A stretch of DNA of 64,000 nt, taken from the NCBI RefSeq assembly GCF_019218285.1, contig NZ_JAHUZG010000001.1:62001-126000 (forward strand), written 5' to 3'. Below the pieces are notes generated by a model, which saw only the letters and a program-made list of their open reading frames with translations, was not told where the DNA came from and did no database searches. This document shows positions 44,051 to 54,403 of this stretch, in pieces; position 1 is the first letter of the stretch, and each line of letters starts with the position of its first letter. The position numbers and the translations under genes are program-made. This DNA is from Antarctobacter sediminis. GTDB lineage: Bacteria; Pseudomonadota; Alphaproteobacteria; Rhodobacterales; Rhodobacteraceae.

Positions 44051-46018
44051 ATGAGCAAGATCGTACTCTATTTGGTCCTCGCCGGCGCAGGCACCGCCGG
44101 TGCCGTGGCGGTGATGGTGATGACCGGCATGATCGACATGCCGGGCGCGGCAAAGCCGGATGCGCCCGCCCCGGAGGTTGCCGCCGATGCGCCCAAGGCA
44201 CCGGTTTCGCCCGATCCGGCAAGCCCTTCGACACCTCTGGCCCCATCGGCAACGGCAAAGGTGGCCGATCCGGTGGCCCCGGACGTCGCACCGGCAGATC
44301 CCGTGAAACCGGTCGAGGTTGCGGAACCGACCGAAACGGTGGATGCGCCCGAACCGGTCAATCCGGTTGTGCCGACTGACCCGGCCATGCCGCCGGTTGA
44401 CACCGCAGAGGCGGCCGAGCCTGCGGAGCCGGTGGAAACGGCCCTTGCGCAGGATGTGGCGGATCCCGATCCCGCTGACCCTGCGGCGGTCCCGGCCGCG
44501 CCGGACGAAACCGTTGCAGCACCCGCGCCGGATGAAACCGCTGCCGCGCCTGTTGTGACCGATGGCGATCTTGATCCGGCCTCGGTCGAAGCTGTTCCGG
44601 ATCCCGATGCGACCGCGCTGATCCCGCTGTTTGATCCGAATGCCAAACCGGTGGCCGAGGAGTTGCTACTGGACGGCGATCTTGCCATCAAACGGCCCAG
44701 CTTTGACGTCGTGCGGGCGGAAACGGATGGATTTTCGCTGATCGCGGGCGGAGGAGAGCCGGGCGCCAAGCTTGAGGTCATCGTTAATGGCGAACCGGTC
44801 GAAACGCTTGAAATTGGCCGGGACGGCAAGTTCACCACTTTCCTCAACCTGCCGCCGGACCGGGCCGCAGTCATCACGCTGCGCCAGACCAAGGATGAAC
44901 GAACCGTCGTTTCCGAGGGGGAACTGATCGTCGCCCCGCGTCAGCAGGTCGCTGCCGCGGATATTACGCCGGAACGGCAACCGGCGGTGCCGGTGGACAC
45001 AGGCCCGATCCTTGAGCGACAGCCCGACGCGCCCGAGGCGGACAGCGCGCCTGCCGCTGGCGATGCGGTTGTGGTGGCCGATGGGCCTGAACCGGGGTCC
45101 GTTGACCCGGTGGATTCCACGTTTGTGCCCCTGGCGGATGGCGACCAACTGGCCCGTGTTGACCTGCAACCCGACGTGGGCGAGGGGCCCGATCCGCTGG
45201 GTGCACCGAAATGGAATGGCGCGCCGGCACGCGGCCCCGTTCCCGGCAGTCAACCCGCCCCGGCGACGGCGGGCGCACCGCTGCGCCCCGGCGGTTTGCC
45301 CGGTGCTCAGGCCGCCGTCGACAGCAAGGATCCGACCGAACCGCAGGTTGGCACCGTCGATCCGGCGCGACTTGCCGGGGCCGACCCGGCGGATGGCACG
45401 GGGGCAGGGCGTCCGGCGGCCGATCCGGTGATCACGGCAAGGGCCGAACCTGATGTCGGCGACGCACCGGTCACGCCACGCCCGCCCGCCGTGCTGCTGT
45501 CTTCGCCGCGCGGGATCGAGGCGCTGTCGACTGCGCCGATCGCTCCCGGTGACGTGGCGCTGGATTCGATCAGCTATGACGATTCCGGCGATGTCCTGCT
45601 GTCGGGGCGCGGCACGACGGCGGCTTTCGTGCGCATCTATCTCGACAATACGCCGGTCACCACCTCGCGCATCCGCGAGGACGGCCGTTGGCGCGTGCAA
45701 CTGCCCGAGGTCGACCAAGGCACCTATGTGCTGCGGGTGGACCAGATCGACGCGGGCGGACGGGTCTTGGCGCGGGTCGAAAGCCCCTTTCTGCGGGAAA
45801 GCGCCGCAGTTCTGGAACAGGCCGTGGCCGGGGGCCGCGGGCCGGTGCGCAGCGTGACGATCCAGCCGGGCAACACGCTTTGGGGGATCTCGCGGCAACG
45901 CTATGGCGACGGGATGCAATACGTCCGCATCTACGAGGCCAACCGCGACCGCATTCGCGATCCCGACCTGATCTATCCCGGACAGATCTTTGATTTGCCG
46001 GACGGAGAAACCAACTGA
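44051..46018 (+). CDS. LysM peptidoglycan-binding protein with Ala/Pro/Asp-rich region
   Basis: A 655-residue envelope protein. A membrane anchor is near residues 4-30. A long low-complexity stretch rich in Ala, Pro, Asp and Glu follows (about 38-200), then an Ig-like segment [20 protein letters not shown] and a second linker. A LysM domain is at 602-651 ([18 protein letters not shown]). It probably binds the cell wall from the inner membrane. GGAAGG precedes the ATG at 44051. The linkers are repetitive but not an exact tandem repeat. Confidence 0.9.
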   Translation: MSKIVLYLVLAGAGTAGAVAVMVMTGMIDMPGAAKPDAPAPEVAADAPKAPVSPDPASPSTPLAPSATAKVADPVAPDVAPADPVKPVEVAEPTETVDAPEPVNPVVPTDPAMPPVDTAEAAEPAEPVETALAQDVADPDPADPAAVPAAPDETVAAPAPDETAAAPVVTDGDLDPASVEAVPDPDATALIPLFDPNAKPVAEELLLDGDLAIKRPSFDVVRAETDGFSLIAGGGEPGAKLEVIVNGEPVETLEIGRDGKFTTFLNLPPDRAAVITLRQTKDERTVVSEGELIVAPRQQVAAADITPERQPAVPVDTGPILERQPDAPEADSAPAAGDAVVVADGPEPGSVDPVDSTFVPLADGDQLARVDLQPDVGEGPDPLGAPKWNGAPARGPVPGSQPAPATAGAPLRPGGLPGAQAAVDSKDPTEPQVGTVDPARLAGADPADGTGAGRPAADPVITARAEPDVGDAPVTPRPPAVLLSSPRGIEALSTAPIAPGDVALDSISYDDSGDVLLSGRGTTAAFVRIYLDNTPVTTSRIREDGRWRVQLPEVDQGTYVLRVDQIDAGGRVLARVESPFLRESAAVLEQAVAGGRGPVRSVTIQPGNTLWGISRQRYGDGMQYVRIYEANRDRIRDPDLIYPGQIFDLPDGETN

Positions 46019-46153
46019 TCCAGCGGTTATTCCGGTGTTGCGCGGTGTCCTGCGCTGTTGCACGGGGGACAGGTTCGGTTTGCAACGCTGTCCCCCGGCT
46101 TGCAGCCTGCGGCCCGCCGCCCTAGGTGAAAGGGCCTAACAGGAAAGCCTTTC

Positions 46154-47971
46154 ATGCCCCCCGAGACATCCGCCGACGCCCAGATCGCCAAAGATGAACG
46201 TCGCTCTGGCTGGCGGACGATCCGCCGCGTGGGGCCATATCTCTGGCCCGAGGGGCAGACTTGGGCCAAACAGCGCGTGGTGATCGCCATGGGGTTCCTG
46301 GTGCTGGCCAAGCTGATCGCGGTTTTCACACCCATCCTTTACAAGAACGCCGTCGATACGCTGTCGGGAGAGGTTTCCGACCTCATGCTGAGTGCGGTCG
46401 GTCTGACGGTGGCCTATGGCATGGCCCGTTTGATGACCGTCGGCTTTCAACAGTTGCGGGATGCGGTCTTTGCCAAGGTCGGACAGCGGGCCCTGCGGAC
46501 GCTGGCGCTTCAGACCTTTACGCATATTCACCGCCTCTCGATGCGCTATCACATCACGCGCAAGACCGGCGGGTTGAGCCGCATCATCGAACGCGGGGTC
46601 AAGGGGGTCGAATTCCTGCTGCGCTTCCTGCTTTTTTCCATCGGTCCGCTGATGCTGGAACTGGTGCTGGTGGCGGCGGTACTCTTTTTCCTGTTCGACG
46701 TCTGGTATCTGGCGGTCGTGGTCGGGGTGGTCAGCCTTTACGTCGCCTTCACCTTCAAGGTGACCGAATGGCGGGTGAAACTGCGCCGCGAGATGAACAA
46801 GCAGGACACGGATGCCAACCAAAAGGCCATCGACAGCCTGCTGAACTTTGAAACCGTCAAGTATTTCGGTGCCGAGGGGCGCGAGGCCGCGCGCTATGAC
46901 GTGGCGATGCAGGGCTATGAAAAGGCCGCGATCAAGACGGCGACCTCGCTGGCGATGCTGAACACGGGGCAATCGCTGATCATCACTTCGGGCCTTGTGG
47001 CGGTCATGGTCATGGCGGCGGTGGGCGTACAGAACGGTGCGCTGACCGTGGGCGATTTCGTCATGGTCAACGCCTATATGATCCAGATCACCATGCCGCT
47101 GAACTTTCTTGGCACGGTCTACCGCGAGATCCGGCAGGCGCTGGTGGATATGGGAGAAATGTTCGACCTGCTTGAACAGCCGCGCGAGGTGTCCGACAAA
47201 CCCGGCGCGCCCGAACTCGGGGTTTCGGGCGGTGTGGTCAGCTTCAAGGATGTGCGCTTTGGCTATGACCCGGCGCGCCCGATCCTCAAGGGGATCGACG
47301 TGCAGGTCGGCGCGGGGGAAAGCGTGGCGCTGGTCGGGCCATCGGGGTCTGGCAAGTCGACCATCGGGCGGCTTTTGTTCCGCTTTTATGATGTGGACGG
47401 CGGCTCTGTGCGCATCGACGGGCAGGATGTGCGCGACGTGACGCAGGATAGCCTGCATTCGGCCATCGGCGTGGTGCCGCAGGATACGGTGCTGTTCAAC
47501 GATACGATCCGCTACAATATCGCCTATGGCCGCGACGGTGCCACCGAGGAAGAGATCATTGCCGCCGCGCGGGCCGCGCAGATCCATGATTTCATCTCGA
47601 ACCTGCCCGAGGGCTATGACACGCAGGTGGGTGAACGCGGGCTGAAGCTTTCGGGCGGTGAGAAACAGCGCGTGGGCATCGCCCGCACCCTGCTGAAGGA
47701 TCCGCCGATCCTGCTGCTGGACGAGGCGACCAGCGCATTGGACACCGAAACCGAAGCCTCGATTCAGGAGGCGCTGCGCCGTGCCGGTGAAGGGCGCACC
47801 GTCATCACCATCGCACACCGCCTGTCGACAATTGCCGATGCGGACCGGATCGTGGTTTTGCAGGACGGGCAGGTGGTCGAACAGGGCACACATGAGGCGC
47901 TGCTGGAACGACACGGGCGGTATGCTGCGCTGTGGGCCCGTCAGCAGGCCGGCGAGGATGAGGCGGCCTGA
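46154..47971 (+). CDS. ABC exporter, ATP-binding/permease (Atm1/ABCB7 type)
   Basis: A 605-residue half transporter with an N-terminal six-helix membrane domain (about 45-330) and a C-terminal ATPase domain. Walker A is GPSGSGKST at 395-403, the signature is LSGGEKQRVGIARTLL, Walker B is ILLLDEATSALD, and the H-loop is IAHRLSTI. Segments such as SRIIERGVKGVEFLLRF and FETVKYFGAE match Atm1 proteins, which export glutathione-type or sulfur species for cytosolic iron-sulfur and metal homeostasis. It forms a homodimer. Confidence 0.93.
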   Translation: MPPETSADAQIAKDERRSGWRTIRRVGPYLWPEGQTWAKQRVVIAMGFLVLAKLIAVFTPILYKNAVDTLSGEVSDLMLSAVGLTVAYGMARLMTVGFQQLRDAVFAKVGQRALRTLALQTFTHIHRLSMRYHITRKTGGLSRIIERGVKGVEFLLRFLLFSIGPLMLELVLVAAVLFFLFDVWYLAVVVGVVSLYVAFTFKVTEWRVKLRREMNKQDTDANQKAIDSLLNFETVKYFGAEGREAARYDVAMQGYEKAAIKTATSLAMLNTGQSLIITSGLVAVMVMAAVGVQNGALTVGDFVMVNAYMIQITMPLNFLGTVYREIRQALVDMGEMFDLLEQPREVSDKPGAPELGVSGGVVSFKDVRFGYDPARPILKGIDVQVGAGESVALVGPSGSGKSTIGRLLFRFYDVDGGSVRIDGQDVRDVTQDSLHSAIGVVPQDTVLFNDTIRYNIAYGRDGATEEEIIAAARAAQIHDFISNLPEGYDTQVGERGLKLSGGEKQRVGIARTLLKDPPILLLDEATSALDTETEASIQEALRRAGEGRTVITIAHRLSTIADADRIVVLQDGQVVEQGTHEALLERHGRYAALWARQQAGEDEAA

Positions 47972-48005
47972 CGCGCCACCAGCCACCAGCCAACAGGCAC
48001 TTCGC

Positions 48006-48026
48006 GTCCCGGGCTTGACCCGGGAC
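48006..48026. repeat. Palindromic repeat of the alphaproteobacterial RPE-like type
   Basis: GTCCCGGG-CTTGA-CCCGGGAC is a perfect 8-bp palindrome in the 84-bp gap between the convergent ABC exporter and acetyltransferase. This exact form recurs in many alphaproteobacterial genomes as a dispersed element; it may double as a convergent transcription stop. Confidence 0.6.
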
Positions 48027-48055
48027 CTCTTACCAGCCAGCCAAGCGGGGCTGGC

Positions 48056-48691
48056 TCAGCCCGCCGCCCCGTCCAGTGCCGCCTGCGCCGCTTTGAAAAA
48101 GCCGCCCAGATGTTCGCCGTCCACCAGCGCGTGATGCACCTGAATGCTCATTGCCATGCGCCAGCCGCCGGTATCTTCGACGATTTTTCCCCATGCGACG
48201 CGGGGGATACAATCCTGCGCATGGGGCAGGGCGTTGTCCAATGACGTGAAATCCAGCCACGGAAGGCAGGACATGAAGGCCACGCCGTCCTGTCCTTCGC
48301 CATTGGCCGCCAGCGACTCTCGCTGTCGGGCCTCCTCGATCGCCGCGTGTGCGCCTTTGTCGAAGGCATCGAAGTCTGGCACAAAGGGCACGTAGGAAAA
48401 GTTGAACCCGCCATCCGGGCGCGGCACCGGCGTGGACAGCATCACGCGGTCATGGTGCACCACCACATCGCCGCGAAAGCGCATGTTCAACTCGGGCACC
48501 GCGTGCAGCCCGCAGCCGATGGCGTGCAATCCTGCGCGAAACAGCGAAACACCCGCAGGTTTGCGGACGCGCATCAGATGCGAGACATCCATGCGAACCG
48601 TCACGGCGTAATGCGGACGTTCAAAGCCGCGGAACCAAAGGAACTGCGCCTTGCGGGGCCATTTCTCCAGATCCACAACATGTTCGGCCAT
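48056..48691 (-). CDS. Chloramphenicol acetyltransferase-like protein (CatA fold)
   Basis: A 211-residue trimeric acyltransferase fold. The catalytic HHALVDGEH (His186/187) matches HHxxxDG. It is shorter at the N terminus than some plasmid CATs but complete across the core. CAGGAG precedes the ATG at 48691. Chromosomal copies in Roseobacters are common and rarely proven to give resistance, so the native acceptor may be another alcohol. Confidence 0.88.
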   Translation of the reverse strand: MAEHVVDLEKWPRKAQFLWFRGFERPHYAVTVRMDVSHLMRVRKPAGVSLFRAGLHAIGCGLHAVPELNMRFRGDVVVHHDRVMLSTPVPRPDGGFNFSYVPFVPDFDAFDKGAHAAIEEARQRESLAANGEGQDGVAFMSCLPWLDFTSLDNALPHAQDCIPRVAWGKIVEDTGGWRMAMSIQVHHALVDGEHLGGFFKAAQAALDGAAG

Positions 48692-48826
48692 TGGGCGCTC
48701 CTGTCTGTTTTCAAATCCCGCAGGAAACTGCATTCGCCCCGAGGCGGGCAATATCGGCGGTGCAGCATGTTGCCTATCGGAAACAGAATGCTACTGTCCG
48801 CGTCAAGCCATCAGCGGAGGTATACC

Positions 48827-50977
48827 ATGGTCGACCGTGTCGAGCGCGCCGGACTGCAAGTCGATGCAGGCCTTGCGAATTTCATCGAAACGCAGGCGCT
48901 GCCCGGAAGCGGTATCGCCACCGAGGGGTTCTGGGCCTCGCTGTCGCGACTGGCGCAAGACTACGGGCCGCGCAATCGCGCCTTGCTGGACGCCCGTGAG
49001 GCGATGCAAAAACAGATCGACGACTGGCACAAGGCGCGCGCCAACCAGCCGCATGACCACGAAGCCTACAAGGCGTTCTTGACCGAGATCGGCTACCTTC
49101 GTCCTGAAGGTGAGGATTTCGAGATCGAGACCGCCAATACCGATCCGGAAATCGCCCATGTGCCCGGCCCTCAGCTGGTGGTGCCGATCACCAATGCCCG
49201 CTACGCGCTGAACGCGGCCAATGCCCGCTGGGGCAGCCTGTATGACGGGCTGTACGGCACTGACGCGCTGGGCTCTGTGCCTCCGAAAGGGGGATATGAC
49301 AAGGGCCGAGGCGCCCGCGTCGTGGCGCGGGCGCGGGTTTTCCTGGACGAGGCCTTTCCGGTCGAAGGCGTCAGCCATGCCGATGCCCGCCGCTATCATG
49401 TTCAGGGCGGGGCGCTGCTGGTCGACGATCAGCCGCTTTCCGATCCGTCCAAGTTTCGCGGCTATCGCGGCCACCCCAAGGCGCCCACTTCGATCCTGCT
49501 GTGCAACAATGGTCTGCATGTCGAACTGGTCTTTGATCGTACCCATCCGATCGGCGCCCGCGATCAGGCCGGTCTGGCCGATGTCCGGCTGGAATCTGCC
49601 GTCTCGGCGATCATGGATTGCGAGGATTCCGTGGCTTGCGTCGATGGTGAGGACAAGGCGCTGGCCTATGCCAACTGGCTGGGCCTGATGAAAGGCGACC
49701 TGACAGAAACCTTCGAGAAGGGCGGCAAGACGATGACCCGCCGCCTGACCCCGGATCACGAGTTTATCGGCCCCGAGGGCGCGCCCTTTACGATCAAGGG
49801 CCGCGCGCTGATGCTGGTGCGAAACGTGGGCCACCTGATGACGAACCCGGCGATCCTTTTGCCGGACGGCTCCGAGATCTTCGAAGGCCTGATGGACGCG
49901 CTGGTGACGGTGTTGATCGCCAAACATGATCTGAACCGCACCGAGGGCGGCCTGCGCAACAGCCACCATGGATCTGTCTACGTGGTGAAGCCCAAGATGC
50001 ACGGCCCTGACGAGGTCGCCTTTGCCGACGAGGTTTTTACCTTCGTCGAAGAGGCACTGGACCTGCCGCGCTACACGGTCAAACTGGGCATCATGGATGA
50101 GGAGCGCCGGACTTCGGTCAACCTCAAGGAGTGCATCCGCGCCGCGAAACACAGGGTCGCCTTCATCAACACCGGTTTCCTTGACCGCACCGGGGACGAG
50201 ATCCATACCTCGATGGAGGCGGGCCCCTTCAGCCGCAAGGATTTCATCAAGCGCAAGGGCTGGATCGGTGCCTACGAGGCGCGCAACGTCGACATCGGAC
50301 TGGAATGCGGCCTGTCCGGCAAGGCGCAGATCGGCAAGGGCATGTGGGCCATGCCGGACAAGATGGCGGCAATGCTGGAAAGCAAGATCGAACATCCGAA
50401 ATCCGGCGCGAACTGTGCATGGGTTCCATCGCCCACTGCGGCCACGCTGCATGCGTTGCACTACCACAAGGTCGATGTCTTCGCGGTGCAAAAGGCGCTG
50501 CGCGCCGGGGGGCGGCGCGCCCATGTGGACGCGGTTCTGGAAATCCCGCTGGCGACCTTCCGCAAATGGCGCCCCGAACAGATCACCCGCGAGGTGGAAA
50601 ACAATGCGCAGGGCATCCTTGGCTACGTGGTGCGCTGGATCGACGCCGGTGTGGGCTGTTCCAAGGTGCCCGACATCAATGACGTCGGCCTGATGGAAGA
50701 CCGCGCCACCTGCCGGATCTCGTCTCAGCATATCGCCAACTGGCTGCACCACGGGGTCGTCAGCCATGACGAGGTGATGGCGATCATGAAACGCATGGCC
50801 GAGGTCGTGGATCGCCAGAACGCGGGCGATGCCTCGTATGTGCCGATGGCACCAGGTTTCGACGGCATCGCCTTCAAGGCGGCTTGCGAACTGGTCTTTG
50901 ACGGGCGTGTGCAGCCCTCGGGCTATACCGAACCGGTGCTGCATCGTCGGCGGCTGGAACTGAAGACCGCAGGCTGA
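48827..50977 (+). CDS. glcB: Malate synthase G
   Basis: A 716-residue enzyme that condenses glyoxylate and acetyl-CoA to malate. The length and the segments [37 protein letters not shown] and [20 protein letters not shown] are those of the G isoform. The ATG at 48827 has GGAGG six bases upstream. It is monocistronic, with a terminator. It allows growth on C2 units and on the acetyl-CoA from the catabolic island. Confidence 0.96.
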   Translation: MVDRVERAGLQVDAGLANFIETQALPGSGIATEGFWASLSRLAQDYGPRNRALLDAREAMQKQIDDWHKARANQPHDHEAYKAFLTEIGYLRPEGEDFEIETANTDPEIAHVPGPQLVVPITNARYALNAANARWGSLYDGLYGTDALGSVPPKGGYDKGRGARVVARARVFLDEAFPVEGVSHADARRYHVQGGALLVDDQPLSDPSKFRGYRGHPKAPTSILLCNNGLHVELVFDRTHPIGARDQAGLADVRLESAVSAIMDCEDSVACVDGEDKALAYANWLGLMKGDLTETFEKGGKTMTRRLTPDHEFIGPEGAPFTIKGRALMLVRNVGHLMTNPAILLPDGSEIFEGLMDALVTVLIAKHDLNRTEGGLRNSHHGSVYVVKPKMHGPDEVAFADEVFTFVEEALDLPRYTVKLGIMDEERRTSVNLKECIRAAKHRVAFINTGFLDRTGDEIHTSMEAGPFSRKDFIKRKGWIGAYEARNVDIGLECGLSGKAQIGKGMWAMPDKMAAMLESKIEHPKSGANCAWVPSPTAATLHALHYHKVDVFAVQKALRAGGRRAHVDAVLEIPLATFRKWRPEQITREVENNAQGILGYVVRWIDAGVGCSKVPDINDVGLMEDRATCRISSQHIANWLHHGVVSHDEVMAIMKRMAEVVDRQNAGDASYVPMAPGFDGIAFKAACELVFDGRVQPSGYTEPVLHRRRLELKTAG

Positions 50978-50994
50978 TCGGTTTTGAAACCATT

Positions 50995-51027
50995 CGGCGG
51001 GCGACACCGGGTCGCCCGCCGTTTTTT
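50995..51027 (+). terminator. Intrinsic terminator of glcB
   Basis: CGGCGGGCGAC and GTCGCCCGCCG are perfect 11-bp arms around a five-base loop, followed by six T. It begins 18 bp after the glcB stop and lies before the convergent gene at 51057. Confidence 0.9.
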
Positions 51028-51056
51028 GGTGTTGTTGGGGATGCGGCGGCGGGCTG

Positions 51057-51386
51057 TCAGGCGGCGGCCGACACGGTCTTTGGCGTCTCGGCCGGCGGCT
51101 GGATCGCTTCTCCCGCGTGTTCATCGGTGGCGTTCTCCAGCATGGCCAGCACCTCGTGGCCGACCTGTCGCTGGCGTTCGGCCTCGATCATCATGTCGGA
51201 TACCGTCTCGAACAGGGTGTCGCGATGCAGGCCGATCATGGCAAGGCGACGGTCTGACAAGCGGTCAAGCGTCGCCATGATCGCTGCCACGTCCCGCTGG
51301 AACCGCCAGCTTTCGTATTTCTCCTGCAACGAGGGCCGTGGCTCGTCGGCCTCTGCGGCCTTGGTACGGAACAGTCGGTCAAACAT
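51057..51386 (-). CDS. Hypothetical protein, helical
   Basis: A 109-residue soluble protein, mostly predicted helix, with FQRDVAAIMATLDRLSDRRLAM in the middle and a low-complexity tail. GGAGG lies seven bases before the ATG. It starts 29 bp after the DUF2333 stop on the same strand, so they likely form an operon. Not recognised. Confidence 0.75.
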   Translation of the reverse strand: MFDRLFRTKAAEADEPRPSLQEKYESWRFQRDVAAIMATLDRLSDRRLAMIGLHRDTLFETVSDMMIEAERQRQVGHEVLAMLENATDEHAGEAIQPPAETPKTVSAAA

Positions 51387-51415
51387 GGGTTTTCCTCCAG
51401 GTTACAAGGTCGGGG

Positions 51416-52432
51416 TCAGACCGCCATCACGCTGACGATCTCTTCGAGTTGCAGGATCGCGCGCTTCATGTAGAAACCCTGCAAGGCGAGGTGGTTGGCA
51501 AAGACGGACTGGTCCAGATCGCCGTTCAGCACGATTACCGGCTGAAGCTGGGACCCCTGTTGCAAGCTTTGCAACGCCTGGTTCCAGACCTGGCCGAGGT
51601 TGCGCTCGCGGATAACGGGTTCGAAATCTTCGCCAAGGGCGGAGAGCATCACGTAATAGCCGTAAAGCATCCCCTTGTTGTAATAGAACACGTCGTCTGC
51701 GGTGCGGCTGAAGATCCACCAGCCGGTATCCTGCGCCCGGTCCAACTGGGCGGTTTGTGAACCAAGGTCGGCCGAGATCCGCGAAATGGTCCCTGCCAGC
51801 GTATCGGCGCGGCGTTCAAAGACCGCCTCGCCGCGGGCCAGCCGGGCGTTGTAGCGTTCCAGCGCCGCAAGGCCTTGGCGATACTGGCTTTCGGAAGGCA
51901 CGGTCGGAAGCAGCGAGATCGACGGTTCCCATACCCAGATGTCGGGCGGGAATTGCAGAAAACCGCTGGCACGTTCGAGATCGGGATCGGCGCTGGACGA
52001 TCCCCGCGTGCGCGCGATCTGGTCCAGCAGTTCGAAACTGAACCGCCCCACGGATTTTGTTACACCCGCCTGAAAGTTCGGCATGTTGTCGAGGATCGCC
52101 GAGGGGGACATCCATGGATCGTTCGGTGTCCAGCCGTTCACGTTGACCTCCCGGTCGATCAGCGCGGCCGCCGTGGCGACGGCTGCGCTGCCGCCTTGGG
52201 GGACCGTTGCGGGACGAAACTCGGGATCGTTGTCGATCTGATGGGTCAGCGGTCCCAACACGCCGTAATTCACCGTTGCGCCCAGCAAGAGCGCCGCGAC
52301 GGTCAGCTTGACCACCCGGGGGCCGACCCTGCGGCGTTTGCGGCGGTCCTGTTCATCCGGCGCCGCCTGAAAGAGGACCAGCGCGCCCTTGCCTTGATCG
52401 GACCTGTCTGCGGTCGCACTTGCGGTTGTCAT
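51416..52432 (-). CDS. DUF2333 family membrane protein
   Basis: A 338-residue protein with one membrane helix near residues 40-60 (LTVAALLLGATVNYGVLG) and a large outside domain. NGWTPNDPWMSPSAILDNMP and GWWIFSRTADDVFYYNKGMLYGY are marks of DUF2333. GGAGGGG is five bases before the ATG at 52432. Divergent from the ECF sigma factor gene. Function unknown. Confidence 0.88.
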   Translation of the reverse strand: MTTASATADRSDQGKGALVLFQAAPDEQDRRKRRRVGPRVVKLTVAALLLGATVNYGVLGPLTHQIDNDPEFRPATVPQGGSAAVATAAALIDREVNVNGWTPNDPWMSPSAILDNMPNFQAGVTKSVGRFSFELLDQIARTRGSSSADPDLERASGFLQFPPDIWVWEPSISLLPTVPSESQYRQGLAALERYNARLARGEAVFERRADTLAGTISRISADLGSQTAQLDRAQDTGWWIFSRTADDVFYYNKGMLYGYYVMLSALGEDFEPVIRERNLGQVWNQALQSLQQGSQLQPVIVLNGDLDQSVFANHLALQGFYMKRAILQLEEIVSVMAV

Positions 52433-52586
52433 GGTCGCCCCCTCCATCGGTTGGTTCGACACAAAAACGCACGCGGCGGGCGGTCCATCCCTGCAATCCG
52501 CGGGAAGGGGCGAAAAATATTTTTGCAAATTTTTGGATGAAGCAGCCGGTTCGTGCGTATTCGGTTATATCACAGAGGAGACGGAT

Positions 52587-53096
52587 ATGGGTGGACGCGA
52601 GGAACTTGAGCGCCGGTTGTCAGACTACGTGAAAAGTTTGCGACGCTATGCGCTTGTTCTCACGCGAGACGGGGATGCCGCAGAGGATCTTGTGCAGGAA
52701 ACCCTGACCAAGGCAATTGCGGCGTCCGACAGTTGGCAACCGGGGTCGGACATGCGTGTCTGGCTGTTTCGGATCCTGCACAATACGCATGTCAGCGACA
52801 TGCGTCGCGTGCGGGTGCGGGAAAACGCCAAGCTGATGTTGCCCGAACCCGTAGAGGAAACCGATCCGACAAAGAGGCTGGAACTTCAGCAGGTGCTGGA
52901 TGCGCTTGAGGAACTGCCCGAACCGCAGCGCCTGCCCATTGTTTTGGTCGCGCTCAAGGAAATGAGCTATGCGGATGCGGCCCAGACGTTGAACGTGCCG
53001 CTTGGGACGTTCTACAGCCGGTTGGCGCGTGGCCGCGAGGCGCTTCGCAAGATCATGGCGGGCGTGAAATCCACCAAGCTCAAACTGGTCGTATAA
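52587..53096 (+). CDS. RpoE-like ECF sigma factor
   Basis: A 169-residue group IV sigma factor. Region 2 shows GDAAEDLVQETLTKAI and the DNA-melting stretch MRVWLFRILHNTHVSDMRR; region 4 is EMSYADAAQTLNVPLGTFYS followed by RLARGREALR. AGAGGAG is seven bases before the ATG. The next gene, 11 bp on, encodes the anti-sigma factor. Its target promoters were not identified. Confidence 0.93.
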   Translation: MGGREELERRLSDYVKSLRRYALVLTRDGDAAEDLVQETLTKAIAASDSWQPGSDMRVWLFRILHNTHVSDMRRVRVRENAKLMLPEPVEETDPTKRLELQQVLDALEELPEPQRLPIVLVALKEMSYADAAQTLNVPLGTFYSRLARGREALRKIMAGVKSTKLKLVV

Positions 53097-53107
53097 GGAG
53101 AGAACGA

Positions 53108-53902
53108 ATGACCCCCAGCGATACGATCGACATTCATTCCTACCTTGACGGCGAGCTTGGCCCCGAAGAAGCGGCGGCCATCGAAGACCGGCTTGAAAAC
53201 GATCCCGAGGCGCGCGCCCGGCTGGAAGCCATGGCGCGGCAAAAGGAACTGGTGGGCGCAGCCCTGACCGGCGTCGCCGGGACGCAGGCGGAAAACCTGC
53301 GCACGGCCCGGCTTGAACGGCGTCTGGCCGCGGCCCTGCACCGGCGGATCGCACCGCGCCGCGCGCCGATGTTCGTCGAGACATGGGGCCGCAAGGCCGT
53401 GCAGATCGCGGCGGCCTGTGCACTTGTCAGCTTTGGCTGGTGGGGCCACGCGCTTTGGTCTCCGGGTGCGCAGGGTATCCCGGAATACGTGTCCGAGGCC
53501 GTCGGTGCCCATCGTGTCTTTGCCGAAGACAGCCTGCGCCCGGCTGAGTTCATCGGCAATGACGTTGACACGGCCGCGGCGTGGTTCTCGAACAAGATGG
53601 GGGTGCCGGTGGATGTCCCGGACCTTGTTGCCTTCAACCTCAATCTTGTCGGGGCGCGTCTGCTTGGCACCAAGGAAGGCCCGCTGGCGCAGTTCATCTA
53701 TGAAGATGCCGGTGGAAACAGGTATTCCCTGACGCTTGCGCGGCACCCTGTCGAACGACCGCTGGAACCCTTGCAGGTTGTCGATTACCCGGATCGCTCG
53801 GTTGGCTACTGGAGCACGACAAACATCGATTTCGCGCTGGTCGGAAACCGGGATGCGCCCGTGGTCAAGGATCTTGCCATGACGCTGGCCAGCGTGGATT
53901 AA
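53108..53902 (+). CDS. Membrane anti-sigma factor
   Basis: A 264-residue protein encoded right after the ECF sigma factor. The N-terminal cytoplasmic part starts DIHSYLDGELGPEEAAAIED, an anti-sigma fold; a membrane helix follows near residues 95-115 (AVQIAAACALVSFGWW), then a periplasmic domain. The zinc anti-sigma motif HxxxCxxC is absent, so redox release through cysteines is unlikely. It holds the sigma factor until an envelope signal acts. Confidence 0.9.
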   Translation: MTPSDTIDIHSYLDGELGPEEAAAIEDRLENDPEARARLEAMARQKELVGAALTGVAGTQAENLRTARLERRLAAALHRRIAPRRAPMFVETWGRKAVQIAAACALVSFGWWGHALWSPGAQGIPEYVSEAVGAHRVFAEDSLRPAEFIGNDVDTAAAWFSNKMGVPVDVPDLVAFNLNLVGARLLGTKEGPLAQFIYEDAGGNRYSLTLARHPVERPLEPLQVVDYPDRSVGYWSTTNIDFALVGNRDAPVVKDLAMTLASVD

Positions 53903-53923
53903 CTGACCGAACCGGCCCGTATC

Positions 53924-53962
53924 GAAAAAACACCGCCCGTTCCGTCCGGGCGGTGTTTTTTC
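53924..53962 (+). terminator. Intrinsic terminator of the sigma/anti-sigma operon
   Basis: CACCGCCCG and CGGGCGGTG form the core stem, extended by A6/T6 to 16 bp, with a seven-base loop. The A-tract and T-tract make it usable from either side. It starts 22 bp after the stop codon. Confidence 0.9.
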
Positions 53963-54061
53963 GTTTTTGCCCGGATGAAAGCCGAGGCGCGAGCGTTTTC
54001 CTGACATGAGCGCGGGCCGGGCAGGTTTGACCCCCATGGCAGGCAACGAAAGATGGGCCGA

Positions 54062-54220
54062 TACCGGTTCGCCGTGATCCCCTGCGGGACAGGCTACGAA
54101 CGGCTGCCACCGGTCCAACCGCAAGACTCGCGTTCTGCCCGGCGAAGCGTCCTCCGTCCCTTGTCCCTCCGGCGCTTCGCGACTTGGGGGTCGGTCTCCT
54201 CCGGGCCGGCCCCCTTTTTT
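54062..54220 (+). ncRNA. Candidate anti-Shine-Dalgarno small RNA (cuckoo/CcsR-like)
   Basis: In the 500-bp gap without a gene, two stem-loops stand in tandem. The first pairs 54142-54149 with 54173-54180 (GCGAAGCG/CGCTTCGC) around a loop holding CCTCC twice. The second pairs 54186-54194 with 54206-54214 around a loop reading CTCCTCC, and runs into six T as an intrinsic terminator. Tandem hairpins exposing CCUCC are the mark of the alphaproteobacterial cuckoo RNAs, such as CcsR1-4 of Rhodobacter sphaeroides. A weak TTGACC (54027) with a -10-like AAAGAT suggests a start near 54062; the 5' end is uncertain. Confidence 0.55.
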
Positions 54221-54403
54221 ACGGTTTCTTAGGGATGAAATCGCGCGCCGGGGCGTAATTTCACCAAAGGCGCGGCGCCAAGGGCGCGCGTGTCGGTCTG
54301 AGCACAAGACCACAGGGTCCGGGCCCCTCTGACAACCGACGGCAGCCGGTTGTGATGTCGGAACCTTCCACCAGCGCCATCCGAGGCTGCCGAAGGAGGT
54401 TCG

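Noticed and set aside
44051-46018. Tandem DNA repeat in the Ala/Pro/Asp-rich linker
   Set aside because: The stretch is compositionally biased but no unit repeats exactly.
46136-47986. A 616-codon minus-strand frame opposite the ABC exporter
   Set aside because: The exporter carries every ABC motif in order; the antisense frame has none.
48803-51124. A 773-codon minus-strand frame opposite glcB
   Set aside because: Composition and position fit an antisense shadow of a GC-rich conserved gene.
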